Shown: piece after piece, positions 9,921 to 19,288 of the stretch
Layout: each line of letters begins with the position of its first letter
Numbering within the stretch: position 1 is the stretch's first letter
From: Paracoccus sp. TOH
GTDB taxonomy: Bacteria; Pseudomonadota; Alphaproteobacteria; Rhodobacterales; Rhodobacteraceae
Direction: 5' to 3'
NCBI RefSeq assembly: GCF_030388245.1
Contig: NZ_CP098361.1
Location: forward strand, 124,001-188,000
DNA length: 64,000 nucleotides
Position numbers and translations under genes: made by a program
The notes under the pieces: generated by a model
What the model was told of the DNA's origin: nothing
Seen by the model: the letters and a program-made list of their open reading frames with translations, nothing else
Database searches by the model: none

Positions 9921-11234
9921 ATGTCGAACGCGCTTGCCATAGCCGCCGTGACCGCGATCCTCAGGGACCGGCTGAACGACGGGCTGCTGAATGCCAACCT
10001 GGATTCCATCGGCCAGTTCAGCGTCACCTCCTCGCCCCCCGACCGGCTTGAGGGGGACGCCGAGCCGTCCAACCGGCTGAACATCTACCTGTGGAACGTC
10101 ACCCGCAACGCCGCCTGGTCCAGCCAGCGCCTGCCGGCCCGCAGCGCCTCGGGGGCGCGGCTCGACAATCCCTGGCTGGCGCTGGACCTGCATTACATCC
10201 TGACCGCCACCGGCGCCGAGGACCTGAATGCCGAGATCCTGCTGGGCTACGGCATGCAGGTGCTGCACGAAACCCCGGTGCTGACCCGCGCCGACATCCG
10301 CATCTCGCTGGGCGGCGCCGATCCGGCGGTGGATGCAAGCCTGTTGCCGGCGCCGCTGCGGCTGCTGGTCGCGGCGGACCTGGCCGAGCAGTTCGAGCAG
10401 ATCCGCGTGACGCAAGCCATGCCGGAAAGCCGCGACCTCGGCCAGATCGAGGCGCTGAGCAACATCTGGTCGGCCTTTTCCGCGCCGCTGCGGGCCTCGG
10501 CGCTGTATCAGGTGGCCTGCGTGCTGATCGAAAGCCGCCGCCCGGCGCGCTCGGCCCTGCCGGTGCTGACCATCGGCGGCCGCACCGCGCCCCTGCAGGC
10601 GCCGCGCATCCTGCGGGTGACGGCGCTGCCCGGCGGCGCGGGGACGCTGCCCGAGCCGATGGCCGCCATCCTGCCCGGCGGCTGGGTGGCGGCCGAGGGC
10701 ACGGCGCTGGCCGCCGAGCGGATGCGGGTCATGCTGGGGGCCCGGCCGGTCACGGTGGCGGCGGCGAATGTCGACGCGCGGCGCATCGACCTGCAGCTGC
10801 CCGCCGACCAGCCGGCCGGCATCGCCCGGCTGACGGTCGATCACCTGTTCGAGCCCGCGCCCGGCCAGGCCGAGCGGCTTTGGGAAAGCTCGAACGCGCT
10901 GCCCTTTGCCATCGCGCCGGTGGTGACGGCGGTGGCGCGGGCCGGCACGGTGACCGCCGGCCGGTTCACGGGCAGCGTGACGCTGACCCTGGGCCATCCG
11001 GTGGGCGAGCGGCAAGCGGCGGCGCTGCTGTTCAACCCGCTGCCGGGGGGATCGGCGCCGGCCTTCTCGGTTCCCGCGCAGCGGGTCGAGGGCAGCACCG
11101 ACCGCATCCACGCCGATCTAGCCGGCGTGGTCGCCGCCGAGTATGTCGTGCGGGCCGAGATCGACGGCGCCGCCAGCCTGCCGACGCTGGGGCCGCAGGG
11201 CTTCGACGCGCCGGTCGCGGATCTGGATCCATGA
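9921..11234 (+). CDS. DUF4255 (Pvc16/Afp16-like) sheath/tube terminator protein
   Basis: A 437-residue protein. Residues about 1-190 match the DUF4255 family (N-AL-AI-A-VTAILRDRL, then LNIYLWNVTRN and LDLHYILTATG), which includes Afp16/Pvc16, the cap that ends tube and sheath growth at the distal tip of the particle. The remaining 250 residues look like immunoglobulin-like or IPT/TIG beta-sandwich domains (TALPGGAGTLPEPMAAI and later repeats), an extension beyond the minimal Afp16. It starts two bases after the previous stop and overlaps the ATPase gene by four bases. Confidence 0.88.
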   Translation: MSNALAIAAVTAILRDRLNDGLLNANLDSIGQFSVTSSPPDRLEGDAEPSNRLNIYLWNVTRNAAWSSQRLPARSASGARLDNPWLALDLHYILTATGAEDLNAEILLGYGMQVLHETPVLTRADIRISLGGADPAVDASLLPAPLRLLVAADLAEQFEQIRVTQAMPESRDLGQIEALSNIWSAFSAPLRASALYQVACVLIESRRPARSALPVLTIGGRTAPLQAPRILRVTALPGGAGTLPEPMAAILPGGWVAAEGTALAAERMRVMLGARPVTVAAANVDARRIDLQLPADQPAGIARLTVDHLFEPAPGQAERLWESSNALPFAIAPVVTAVARAGTVTAGRFTGSVTLTLGHPVGERQAAALLFNPLPGGSAPAFSVPAQRVEGSTDRIHADLAGVVAAEYVVRAEIDGAASLPTLGPQGFDAPVADLDP

Positions 11235-13027
11235 CCCGGCACCAGGCCATATCCGCCGCCGCGCGGCAGGCACGGGCGCTGGAGCTGGCCGGCCGGCATG
11301 CCATGGCGCTGCTGCAAGGCGAACCGGCCGAGCCCCTGCTGGCGCAGCTCGAAGACCTCTCGGCGCTCGGGCCGGTGGCGCTCTTGCAGATCGCCCGGCG
11401 CTTCGGCCTGTCGGCGCTGGATCTCGACCTGTTCTGCCTGATCGCCGCGCCCGAACTGGGCATCGAGCCCGCCGCCGCCCTGGCCGCGCATCCGCTGGCC
11501 CGGCACGGCCGCGCCACGCCGGCGCTGTGCGGCATGGTGCTGGGGGCCGAGGCCGGTCCGGCGCTTTCTGCCACCGCGCTGCTGCGCCAGGGAGCGCTGG
11601 TCGAGGCGTTGCCGGGCCATGGGTTTTCCCAGCGGGTGCTGGCGGTGCCCGAGGCGGTGGCCTTGGCCCTGATCGCCGCGCCGGTCCCCGATCCGGCGCT
11701 GGCCCCGGCGCTTTCACCCTGCATGGCCGCGCCGCATCCGCAGGCGGGTGCGCTGGCCGAGGCGCTGCTGAGGGCGCGCGCGCAAAACCCGGCGCCGATC
11801 CTGCACCTGGCCACCGCCGACCCGGTCGAGGCCGGCGCGCTGGCCGCCGAGGCCGTGGCGGGGCTGGGCCTGCGCCTGGCGGCGTTGGAGCCGCGGCTGC
11901 TGCCGCAGGATCTCGACCCGGCGCGCGCCGCGCAACTGCTCAACCGCGACGTGGTGCTGACCGAAACGGCCATGCTGATCCCGGCCACGCCCGAAGGCTG
12001 CCTGATCGCCGACCGGCTGCTGGGGCCATGCCTGCTTTGGGGCCTTTCCCCGCAACCGACGCAGCGGCCCCGCGCCAGCCTTGCCCCGGTCCGCACCACT
12101 CCGCTGCCCGGCAGCGAGATGGCGGATGCGCAGGCCAGCCACGCCACCGGCCTGGCCCCCGACCTGCCGGCGCTGATCCGCGCCCGCGCCGCCCAGGGGC
12201 TGGAGGGACTGGCGCAGCGCATCGCGCCGCAGGCGCGCTGGGACGACCTGGTCCTGCCGCCCGCGCAGTTGCAGCAATTGCGCCAGCTTGCCGCCTGCCG
12301 CCGCCACGGGCCGCGCGTGCTGGACGACTGGGGCTTCCGCGCCAAGTCGGCGCGCGGGCTTGGACTGACGGCGCTGTTCAGCGGCCCCTCGGGCACCGGC
12401 AAGACCATGGCGGCCGAAATCCTGGCCCGCGAACTCTGCGAGGACGGCGGCGCGCTGGCGCTCTATCGCGTCGACCTGGCGGCGCTGACCTCGAAATATA
12501 TCGGCGAGACGCAGAAGAACATCGGCCGCATCTTCGACGCCGCCGAGGATGCGGGCGCGGTGCTGCTTTTCGACGAGGGCGAGGCGATCTTCGCCCGCCG
12601 CTCGCCCGAGGTGAAAGACAGCCACGACCGCCACGCCAATTCCGAGACCTCCTACCTGCTGCAGCGGCTGGAAAGCTATGCCGGCATCGCCATCGTGACC
12701 ACGAACCTGCGCGCGGCGGTGGACGACGCCTTCCTGCGCCGCTTCCGCGCGGTGATCGACTTCCCCTTCCCCGACGCCGCGCAGCGGGCGCTGATCTGGC
12801 AGGCGGTGCTGCCCGAGGCGCTGCCCCGCGACGCCATCGACTTCGACGCGCTGGCCCGGCTGGCGGTGACCGGCGGCTTCATCCGCTCGATCGCGCTGAC
12901 CGCCGCCTGGCTTGCGGCCGAAAGCGGCGGGCGGCTGGGCATGGCGCATCTGGAGCGCGCGGCGCGGCAGGAATACATGAAGCTTGGCAAGCCGCTGTCC
13001 GAGGCGGAACTGCGGGGCTTCCGATGA
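11231..13027 (+). CDS. AAA+ ATPase (Afp15/Pvc15-like)
   Basis: A 598-residue ATPase with a 330-residue divergent helical N-terminal region and a C-terminal AAA module. Walker A is GPSGTGKT at residues 385-392; Walker B is V-L-L-F-D-E-G-E with Asp448-Glu449. Sensor and arginine-finger regions follow (TTNL, then FLRRFRAVIDFPFPD), ending in a small helical lid. Afp15-type ATPases are present in nearly all eCIS loci and are thought to help assembly or cargo loading. The start ATG at 11231 overlaps the DUF4255 stop. The Ala/Leu-rich N-terminus probably carries target recognition. Confidence 0.93.
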   Translation: MTRHQAISAAARQARALELAGRHAMALLQGEPAEPLLAQLEDLSALGPVALLQIARRFGLSALDLDLFCLIAAPELGIEPAAALAAHPLARHGRATPALCGMVLGAEAGPALSATALLRQGALVEALPGHGFSQRVLAVPEAVALALIAAPVPDPALAPALSPCMAAPHPQAGALAEALLRARAQNPAPILHLATADPVEAGALAAEAVAGLGLRLAALEPRLLPQDLDPARAAQLLNRDVVLTETAMLIPATPEGCLIADRLLGPCLLWGLSPQPTQRPRASLAPVRTTPLPGSEMADAQASHATGLAPDLPALIRARAAQGLEGLAQRIAPQARWDDLVLPPAQLQQLRQLAACRRHGPRVLDDWGFRAKSARGLGLTALFSGPSGTGKTMAAEILARELCEDGGALALYRVDLAALTSKYIGETQKNIGRIFDAAEDAGAVLLFDEGEAIFARRSPEVKDSHDRHANSETSYLLQRLESYAGIAIVTTNLRAAVDDAFLRRFRAVIDFPFPDAAQRALIWQAVLPEALPRDAIDFDALARLAVTGGFIRSIALTAAWLAAESGGRLGMAHLERAARQEYMKLGKPLSEAELRGFR

Positions 13028-13275
13028 GCGGCGCGGTCACCCTGCATGTCGGCGCGCTGTCCCTGCCCGGCCTGACCGAGGCCGAGGCGGCCCGCGCCGC
13101 CCGCGCCTTCGAGGCCGAGCTGACGGCGCTTCTGGAACGCCACGGCCTGCCCCCCGGCATCCGCCCCGCCGACCTGGAGCGCATCGACTTGGGCCGGCTG
13201 CCCGCCGGCGCCGGCACGCCCGAGGCGATGGGCCGCGAACTGGCCCGGGCGCTGCTGCGGAGGCTGGGGCCATGA
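13024..13275 (+). CDS. Small 83-residue eCIS protein
   Basis: A short acidic, Ala/Leu/Arg-rich protein between the ATPase and the giant DUF4157 gene, overlapping both by four bases (ATGA on each side), so it is very probably real and translated. The sequence is mostly predicted helix (TEAEAARAARAFEAELTALL), with a P-P-G-I-R-P-A-D-L linker and a Leu/Arg-rich C-terminus. No known domain is recognised. Its place suggests a small adaptor or chaperone for one of its neighbours, which is inference only. Confidence 0.7.
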   Translation: MSGAVTLHVGALSLPGLTEAEAARAARAFEAELTALLERHGLPPGIRPADLERIDLGRLPAGAGTPEAMGRELARALLRRLGP

Positions 13276-16200
13276 GCGCGCTGCGCAAGCATGCCGCGCC
13301 CGAGCCGGCGCCACGCGAACCGGCCCGCGCCAGGCCGCGCTGGAAGGTGAGGGTCGCGCCGCCCCGGACTGATGCGGCCGAGGCCCCGGACCACATCCCG
13401 CTGGAGCGGCTGCGTCAGGCCGCCGCGCCGGGGCTGCATCGCGCGCCCCTGCCCTTCCGCCCGGCGCTGGAGGCGATGTTCGGCGCGCTGCCGCCGGTCG
13501 AGGTGCTGACCGGCGCCCCGGTCGAGGCGGCGCTGGACCGCAAGGGCGCCGAGGCGGCGGCGCTGGACGGCGTGCTGTTCCTGCGCCGCGACCCGGCCCT
13601 GCCGGTGGTCGCGCATGAGCTGGCGCATGTGCTGCAATCCCGCGCTCCGCAACAAGGCGGCGAGACCAGCCCCGAGGCCGAAGCGCAGCGGATCGAGCTG
13701 CAGGCGCGGCTCGGCGCACCCCCGGCGCCGGTCGCGGCGCGGCTAGCCCCCGGCACCATCGCCTTCCGCATGCAGGGCGCGCCGGACCCGGCCCCGCAAC
13801 CCGAACCGCCGGCCGCCCTGCCGCCCGAGCCGGTCGCCGAACAGCCAGTCTCGCCGGCGGCGGAGCATCCCCCGCCAAGCCCGCAGCCCGTAGCCGATGC
13901 GCCGGAGGCGGCCGCCCCGGAACAGCTCGGCCCGGCGCCCGAACCCGATCTCGGCGCCGGGACCGAGGCCGCCGCAGCCGAGGCGGAAGCCGCCAGCGCG
14001 GCGCTGGAGGCGGCGCAGGACGCCGATGCGGTGATGGCGGCCTTTGCCGCCGCGCCGCCCTCGGTCAAGGCGCGCGAGGCGGCGGGGCTGGGCGCGCGGA
14101 TCGAGGCCGCCTCGGCCCGGGCCCGCGCCGCCGAGGATGCCGCGCTGCCGGAACTGCGGGCCGAGATGGCGCCGGGCGTCCCGCTTTCCGCCGCCCCGCC
14201 CGTCGCCGCCCCCGCCGCCACGGCCGGGGCGCTGGAGGCCCAGACGCCGCAACCCGCGCCGCAGCCCGATCTGGCGCCGACCCCGGATCCCGGCCCGGCC
14301 GCCGCCAATGCCAACCTGGCCCCGCTGCTGGAACGCGACTTCACCACCGGCGACCCGCAATCGCTGGAGCGCAGCTTCGACCGGGTCCAGACCCGCGACG
14401 GGCAGGTCGCGACCTCGGCCGGGGCGGCCCCCTTGGTGCCGCTGGCCGGCGAGACCGATCCGGCCCGCGTCGAGGGCCAGGAGGCCGCCGCCGGCACGCA
14501 AGCGACCGCGGCCGGGGCCGGGGCCGCCCGCGCCGTGATCGACGGCCCCGGCCCCGAACAGGCGCAGCTGCGCGAGATGTCCGAGGGCTTCGCCCTGCCG
14601 CCGCGCTCGGCCCCCGAGCCCGCGCCGGCCCTGCCCCCGGTCGAGGGCGCCGCCGCCTTCGCCGCCCAGCTGCTGGACGCGACCACGGTGGCGCTGTTCG
14701 ACCGCGCGCATGGCCCGGCGATGCAGGAATCGCTGGCCGCCGCGCAGGCCGATCTGGACGCCGCCGCCCAGAGTCGCGAGGTCGGGCGCGAGGCCGAACT
14801 GGCCCATGCCGAGACGGAACAGGCGCGGCTGAACGCCGAGGCCGACCAGGCGCAGCGCGACGAGGTGATCGCCCGGCGCGCCGACATCCAGTCCGCCCGG
14901 CAGGACGCGCTGGACCAGCAGGCCGGCCAGGTCTCGGAGCTGCGGGACGAGGCGGCTTCGGCCCGCAGCGGGGCCCGCGCCGAGGTGGCGGCCGAGGTCA
15001 GCCGCACCGAGACCCGCATCGACGCCGATTTCGCCCAGGCCGAGCGCGAGGCCGAGACCGAGGTGGCGCAGGGCGAAAGCCGCGCGCAAACCAGCCGCGA
15101 CGAGGCCGAGCGCGAATCCGAGAGCCAGAGCTGGTGGGACCGCGCCGTCAACTGGGTCAAGGCGCAGCTCGAACGGCTGACCGCCGCGATCAATGCGATC
15201 TTCGACGCGGTGCGCGCCGCGGTGCGCGACATCATCGAGGCGGTGAAATCGGCGGCGCTGGCGCTGATCGCCGCCGCCGCCGGGCTGATCAAGGGCGTCA
15301 TCGAGGCCTTCGGCGCGCTTCTGCACGAGCTGGTGAACCGGCTGCTGGCCGAATATTTCCCCGCCATCGCCGCGGCGCTGAACGCCGCCATCGACGCGGC
15401 GGTGACGGCGGCGACCGCGGCCATCGACCGTATCGCCGATGCGCTGAAGACCGGCATCGAATTCCTGATGAACGCGCTGGCGGCGGCGCTGGACGCGCTG
15501 CTGGCGGCCTGGCAGGCGGCGGTCAACGCGGCGCTGGCGCTGGCCCAGGCGGCGCTGTCGGGCGACTGGGCGGCGCTGGCCCGGCTGATCCTGTCGCCGA
15601 TCCTGATGGCGCTGGGGATCCAGCCCGACGCCTTCTTCCAGCTTTTCGCCCGCGCCGCGCAGGCCATCGACCTGATCGTCGCCGATCCCGGCGGCTTCGT
15701 GCAGAACCTGCTGGAGGCGGTCAAGGGCGGCATCCGGCGCTTTGCCGACAATTTCCGCCGCCACCTGATCGCCGGCATCATCCTGTGGCTGACCGGCCCG
15801 CTCGGCCGCGGCATCACCATGCCGGCGGAATTCGACCTCTGGGGTCTGCTGGACGTGGCGCGGCAGGCGCTCGGCCTGACCTTGGAGACCGTGCGCCGCG
15901 TCGCCGTGCGCGTGCTGGGCGAAAGCGCCGTGCGGAAGATCGAATACGTGCTGAGCTATGTGCGGGCGCTGATCACCGGCGGCTGGCAGGGGCTGTGGGA
16001 ACAGCTGACCAGCGACCTTGCGATGCTGCGCGACATGGTGCTGGACCAGCTCAAGACCTTCCTGCTGGAAAAGGTGGTGCTGGCCTCGATCATGTGGCTG
16101 GCCGGCATGTTCAACCCGGTCGGCGCGCTGGTGAAGCTGGTGATGACGATCTGGAACTTCATCCAGTTCCTGCGCACCCAGCTGGCGCGGATCTTCGCCG

Positions 16201-18347
16201 TGGTGCAGACCGTCATCAACACCATCTGGGAAATCGCCACCGGCGCGCTGGAGCCGCCGATGCGCGGGGTCGAGCAGGTGCTGGCGCGGCTGCTGCCGGT
16301 GGTGCTGGACCTGCTGGCGCGGCTGATCGGCGTCTCGGGCATCCCCCAGAAGGTGCAGGAGGTGCTGCGCGCCGTCCGGCTGAAGATCGAGACGGCGCTG
16401 GAAAAGCTGATGCGCCGGGTGCTGGCTGCCTTCGGCATCCAGGGCAGGCCGGCCGAGGCCCCCGCCGCCGGCCAGATCATGGCGCCGATCCCGTTCCGCG
16501 CCGGTTCCGAAGCCCACACCCTGCTGATCGAGGACGAGGGCGAGACGGTGCGGCCCGTCATCCGCTCGGACCCGACGCCCTTGGTGCAATGGCTGGACGG
16601 CCGGCTGGGCCAGCCCTTCACCGATTACGCGGCGCGGAAGAACTGGCGCGGCGTGGTGCTGGCGAACAAGCGCGCCGAGCTCGAGGCGCTGGTCGCCGCC
16701 GCCAAGGCCGAGGAGGCGCAGCTGGACGCCCAGGCCGAGCTGACCGAGGACGCGGTGAACGCGGCCCAGGCCGAGGGCGCCTCGGACGCCGTCCAGGCCG
16801 AGGCCGCCGCCAAGGCGCAGGAGACGCAGGCCAAGGGCGAGCAGACGAAAAGCGCCGTGGCGCGGGTGCTGGAATTCTTCGGCATCAGCATCGTGCCGCT
16901 GGACCAGAAATTCGCCCCCGAGCTCGTGGCGATGGCCCCCTCGCTGTCCGAGAACCTGCGCCGCTACGTGCTGCCCAATCTGGACGTGGCGCGCTATACG
17001 CCGCTGGACTGGCGCGGCTTCGCCACCATGCTGGCCGGCGACGGCAGCGCGACCGAGCCCTGGCGGCGGCCGGCCAATGCCACCGGCGCCGCCCGGCGCT
17101 TCACCGGCGGCGGCTTCGACGCGGCCGTCTCGGCCGAGGCGCGGCGGCTGGCCAAGGCGCTGAGCCTGCCGAATGCCGATACCTTCCTCGGCCCCGAACC
17201 GGCATTCGACCCGGCCCGGGTCGGCCAGTTTTTCGGCGACCATCTGGCGCGGCGGCTGAACGAGGGCGGCGCGACGCTGGCGATCACCGACCAGCTTCTG
17301 GCCGGCGGCGGGCCGGATTACCCGGCGCTGATGACCGCGCTGGCGACGCCGCTGTCCGAGGCGGCGACCGCCATGTGCAGCGGCGGGACCGACAGTTACG
17401 ACCACGCCTTCGAGCGGGTGACGGGCAGCTATTTCCGGACGGTGATCGTCGATCAGTTCGACAGCGTGATGACGCAGACCGGCTGGGGCACCTATTATCA
17501 GGACGATGCCATGAACGCCTCCGGCAACGGCGAGGGCGGGGTGACGAAGCCGCTGGGCCATTTCGTCCGCCCCGACCCGACCGGCAATGCCGGCTCGAAA
17601 CGCGCGGCACGCAACGGTCAGCGGCTGGCCGACGCGGTTAGGGGCGCCGATCCCGGCCAGCACGAATGGATCGCCTCGCGCTTCGCGGCGCAGATCATCC
17701 GCAACGCCGCCGAGGACGTCGAGCGCGGCCGGACCGAGCGGCTGCGCGGGCTGTGCGAGCTGATCCAGTTCCAGCACCGCGTCCGCACGCCCACCAAGCG
17801 ACTGATCTTCGCGCCCGAGGGCTCCTATCCGGCGCAGAAGGTGATCATCAGCTATCAGGCTTACGGCCACCGCATGGACCCGGAATGGAAGGACACGCCG
17901 GAACCCGCCCTGCCCGAGGCGCGGCGCGCGGAATGGTATCCGCCGGGCAGCCCGCATCAGGGCGCACGCATCGGCATCATGCAAGGCCATCCCGGCGCCA
18001 TCTATGCCCGCGTCAGCGGCGGCGCCCCCAGCCCCGAGATCAAGCAGCAGACCGTCGGTCATGGCATATGGGACCAGGCGCTGGAGGGCATCGTCGCCCG
18101 CGATCTCTCGGACGGCACGGTCTATTTCAGCGAGATGCACCAGATGGCCGAGAACATCGTCCGCTTCTTCCGGCTGACGGTCTGGAACGGCGAGACCCTG
18201 CCCGAAGGCGGCTCGGCTTACGGCGAATATTTCGACTCGGGCGCTCAGGCCGAGAACCTCTCGGCGCTGGCGGCCGATTACCGCGGCTATTTCCCGAATT
18301 TCGAGGCCACGCTGCAGGCCCAGATCGACCAGGTGAGGAGCGCTTAG
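13272..18347 (+). CDS. Giant DUF4157 (eCIS core domain) protein: candidate tape measure and/or cargo
   Basis: A 1691-residue protein. Residues about 40-140 are the DUF4157 domain, a metallopeptidase-like hallmark of eCIS loci, with the zinc-binding motif H115-E-L-A-H119 inside PVVAHELAHVLQ. Residues about 140-460 are Pro/Ala/Glu-rich and probably disordered. Residues 468-630 are a long charged coiled coil. Residues about 630-1060 are a run of hydrophobic and amphipathic helices with several membrane-like segments (ALALIAAAAGLIKGVIEAFG; LIAGIILWLTGPLG). A second coiled coil lies near 1136-1200, and residues about 1215-1691 are a mixed globular domain I do not recognise. No other gene in the locus is large enough to be the tape measure, so it may be ruler, delivered toxin, or both. 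Confidence 0.85.
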   Translation: MSALRKHAAPEPAPREPARARPRWKVRVAPPRTDAAEAPDHIPLERLRQAAAPGLHRAPLPFRPALEAMFGALPPVEVLTGAPVEAALDRKGAEAAALDGVLFLRRDPALPVVAHELAHVLQSRAPQQGGETSPEAEAQRIELQARLGAPPAPVAARLAPGTIAFRMQGAPDPAPQPEPPAALPPEPVAEQPVSPAAEHPPPSPQPVADAPEAAAPEQLGPAPEPDLGAGTEAAAAEAEAASAALEAAQDADAVMAAFAAAPPSVKAREAAGLGARIEAASARARAAEDAALPELRAEMAPGVPLSAAPPVAAPAATAGALEAQTPQPAPQPDLAPTPDPGPAAANANLAPLLERDFTTGDPQSLERSFDRVQTRDGQVATSAGAAPLVPLAGETDPARVEGQEAAAGTQATAAGAGAARAVIDGPGPEQAQLREMSEGFALPPRSAPEPAPALPPVEGAAAFAAQLLDATTVALFDRAHGPAMQESLAAAQADLDAAAQSREVGREAELAHAETEQARLNAEADQAQRDEVIARRADIQSARQDALDQQAGQVSELRDEAASARSGARAEVAAEVSRTETRIDADFAQAEREAETEVAQGESRAQTSRDEAERESESQSWWDRAVNWVKAQLERLTAAINAIFDAVRAAVRDIIEAVKSAALALIAAAAGLIKGVIEAFGALLHELVNRLLAEYFPAIAAALNAAIDAAVTAATAAIDRIADALKTGIEFLMNALAAALDALLAAWQAAVNAALALAQAALSGDWAALARLILSPILMALGIQPDAFFQLFARAAQAIDLIVADPGGFVQNLLEAVKGGIRRFADNFRRHLIAGIILWLTGPLGRGITMPAEFDLWGLLDVARQALGLTLETVRRVAVRVLGESAVRKIEYVLSYVRALITGGWQGLWEQLTSDLAMLRDMVLDQLKTFLLEKVVLASIMWLAGMFNPVGALVKLVMTIWNFIQFLRTQLARIFAVVQTVINTIWEIATGALEPPMRGVEQVLARLLPVVLDLLARLIGVSGIPQKVQEVLRAVRLKIETALEKLMRRVLAAFGIQGRPAEAPAAGQIMAPIPFRAGSEAHTLLIEDEGETVRPVIRSDPTPLVQWLDGRLGQPFTDYAARKNWRGVVLANKRAELEALVAAAKAEEAQLDAQAELTEDAVNAAQAEGASDAVQAEAAAKAQETQAKGEQTKSAVARVLEFFGISIVPLDQKFAPELVAMAPSLSENLRRYVLPNLDVARYTPLDWRGFATMLAGDGSATEPWRRPANATGAARRFTGGGFDAAVSAEARRLAKALSLPNADTFLGPEPAFDPARVGQFFGDHLARRLNEGGATLAITDQLLAGGGPDYPALMTALATPLSEAATAMCSGGTDSYDHAFERVTGSYFRTVIVDQFDSVMTQTGWGTYYQDDAMNASGNGEGGVTKPLGHFVRPDPTGNAGSKRAARNGQRLADAVRGADPGQHEWIASRFAAQIIRNAAEDVERGRTERLRGLCELIQFQHRVRTPTKRLIFAPEGSYPAQKVIISYQAYGHRMDPEWKDTPEPALPEARRAEWYPPGSPHQGARIGIMQGHPGAIYARVSGGAPSPEIKQQTVGHGIWDQALEGIVARDLSDGTVYFSEMHQMAENIVRFFRLTVWNGETLPEGGSAYGEYFDSGAQAENLSALAADYRGYFPNFEATLQAQIDQVRSA

Positions 18348-18992
18348 ATGTCCGGCTATTCCCGCTCGCCCCGCTTGCTGAAAGGCGCCATCGTCGCCTT
18401 CCGGCCGCCGGTGCCGCTGCCCGAGGTGATCCCCTTCCAGATCAACCCGGAAAGCCTGCAAAGGACCATCGAGGCCAATGCCGCCGAAAGCGAGGGCGGC
18501 GCCGACAGCTTCCGCCTGGCCGGCGCCCCGAAGGAGGTCATCAAGGTCGAGGCGGTGCTGGACGCCAGCGACGACCTGGAACAGGGCGAGGCCGAGGAAC
18601 TGGGCCTGCATCCGCGCCTGGCGCAGCTGGAGACGCTGCTTTACCCCGCCGCCTCGACCGTCATCGCCAATGCGGTGCTGCTGCGCCTGGGCACGGTCGA
18701 GATCCTGCCGGCCAGCGGCCCGTTCACCGTGTTCATCTGGGGCAAGACCCGCATCCTGCCGGTGCGGCTGAAAAGCCTGTCGATCACCGAGGAAGCCTAT
18801 GACCCGAAGCTGAACCCGATCCGGGCCAAGGTGTCGATGGATCTGGCCGTGCTCAGCTATTCGGACCTGGAAAGCAGCCATCCCGGCTATGCCATGTTCC
18901 TGAGCCACCAACTGGTCAAGGAAACCATGGCCATGGTCGGGCGCATCAACTCGCTGGGCTCGGTTCTGGGCTCGGACGTGAAGATTATGTGA
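18348..18992 (+). CDS. CIS tube-adaptor protein (N-terminal half of Afp7/Pvc7 type)
   Basis: A 214-residue protein with the CIS_tube-type domain: an opening that runs from LLKGAIVAF to PFQINPESLQRTIEANAAES, and later FTVFIWGKTRILPVRLKSL and a YDPKLNPIRAKVSM segment. In Afp and PVC this fold joins the tube to the hub and is fused to a C-terminal LysM domain; here it ends without one and the LysM-like part is the next gene. It begins directly after the DUF4157 stop. The protein should sit at the tube-baseplate junction. Confidence 0.87.
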   Translation: MSGYSRSPRLLKGAIVAFRPPVPLPEVIPFQINPESLQRTIEANAAESEGGADSFRLAGAPKEVIKVEAVLDASDDLEQGEAEELGLHPRLAQLETLLYPAASTVIANAVLLRLGTVEILPASGPFTVFIWGKTRILPVRLKSLSITEEAYDPKLNPIRAKVSMDLAVLSYSDLESSHPGYAMFLSHQLVKETMAMVGRINSLGSVLGSDVKIM

Positions 18993-18999
18993 GGGCGCC

Positions 19000-19287
19000 A
19001 TGATCGACCGCGATTCCCGTTATGCCAAGGCCGCCGTCCTGCACCTGACCGACGCGCAGGGCCGCGACATCGCCTATCTGGACCGCCGCATCATCCCCGA
19101 CGCGCCGCGCATCGCCGCGCGCATCGCGGTCGCGGACGGCGACCGGCTGGACCTGGTGGCGCATCGCGCCTATGGCGACGCCCGCCAGTCCTGGCGGGTG
19201 ATGGACGCCAATCCCGACCCCGAGCCGCTGGCGCTGGCCGACACCCCCGGCCGCCGCCTGAACCTGACCCAGCCGGGGGAGGCGTGA
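19000..19287 (+). CDS. LysM-like small baseplate protein (split from the tube adaptor)
   Basis: A 95-residue protein with a LysM/tail-X-like core: V-A-D-G-D-R-L-D-L-V-A-H-R-A-Y-G-D, then W-R-V-M-D-A-N-P and PGRRLNL. This is the pattern of LysM domains that follow the adaptor fold in Afp7/Pvc7 and of phage P2 gpX. In particles this domain clamps the hub rather than binding peptidoglycan. The gene starts seven bases after the adaptor stop, and GAGGGCGCC before the ATG supplies a ribosome-binding site. Confidence 0.8.
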   Translation: MIDRDSRYAKAAVLHLTDAQGRDIAYLDRRIIPDAPRIAARIAVADGDRLDLVAHRAYGDARQSWRVMDANPDPEPLALADTPGRRLNLTQPGEA

Positions 19288-19288
19288 C

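Noticed and set aside
13743..19001. Minus-strand open frame of 1752 codons
   Set aside because: It is antisense to the DUF4157 and adaptor genes; high GC with G/C third positions suppresses stop codons on the other strand. The peptide is Gly/Arg/Gln-rich with no domain.
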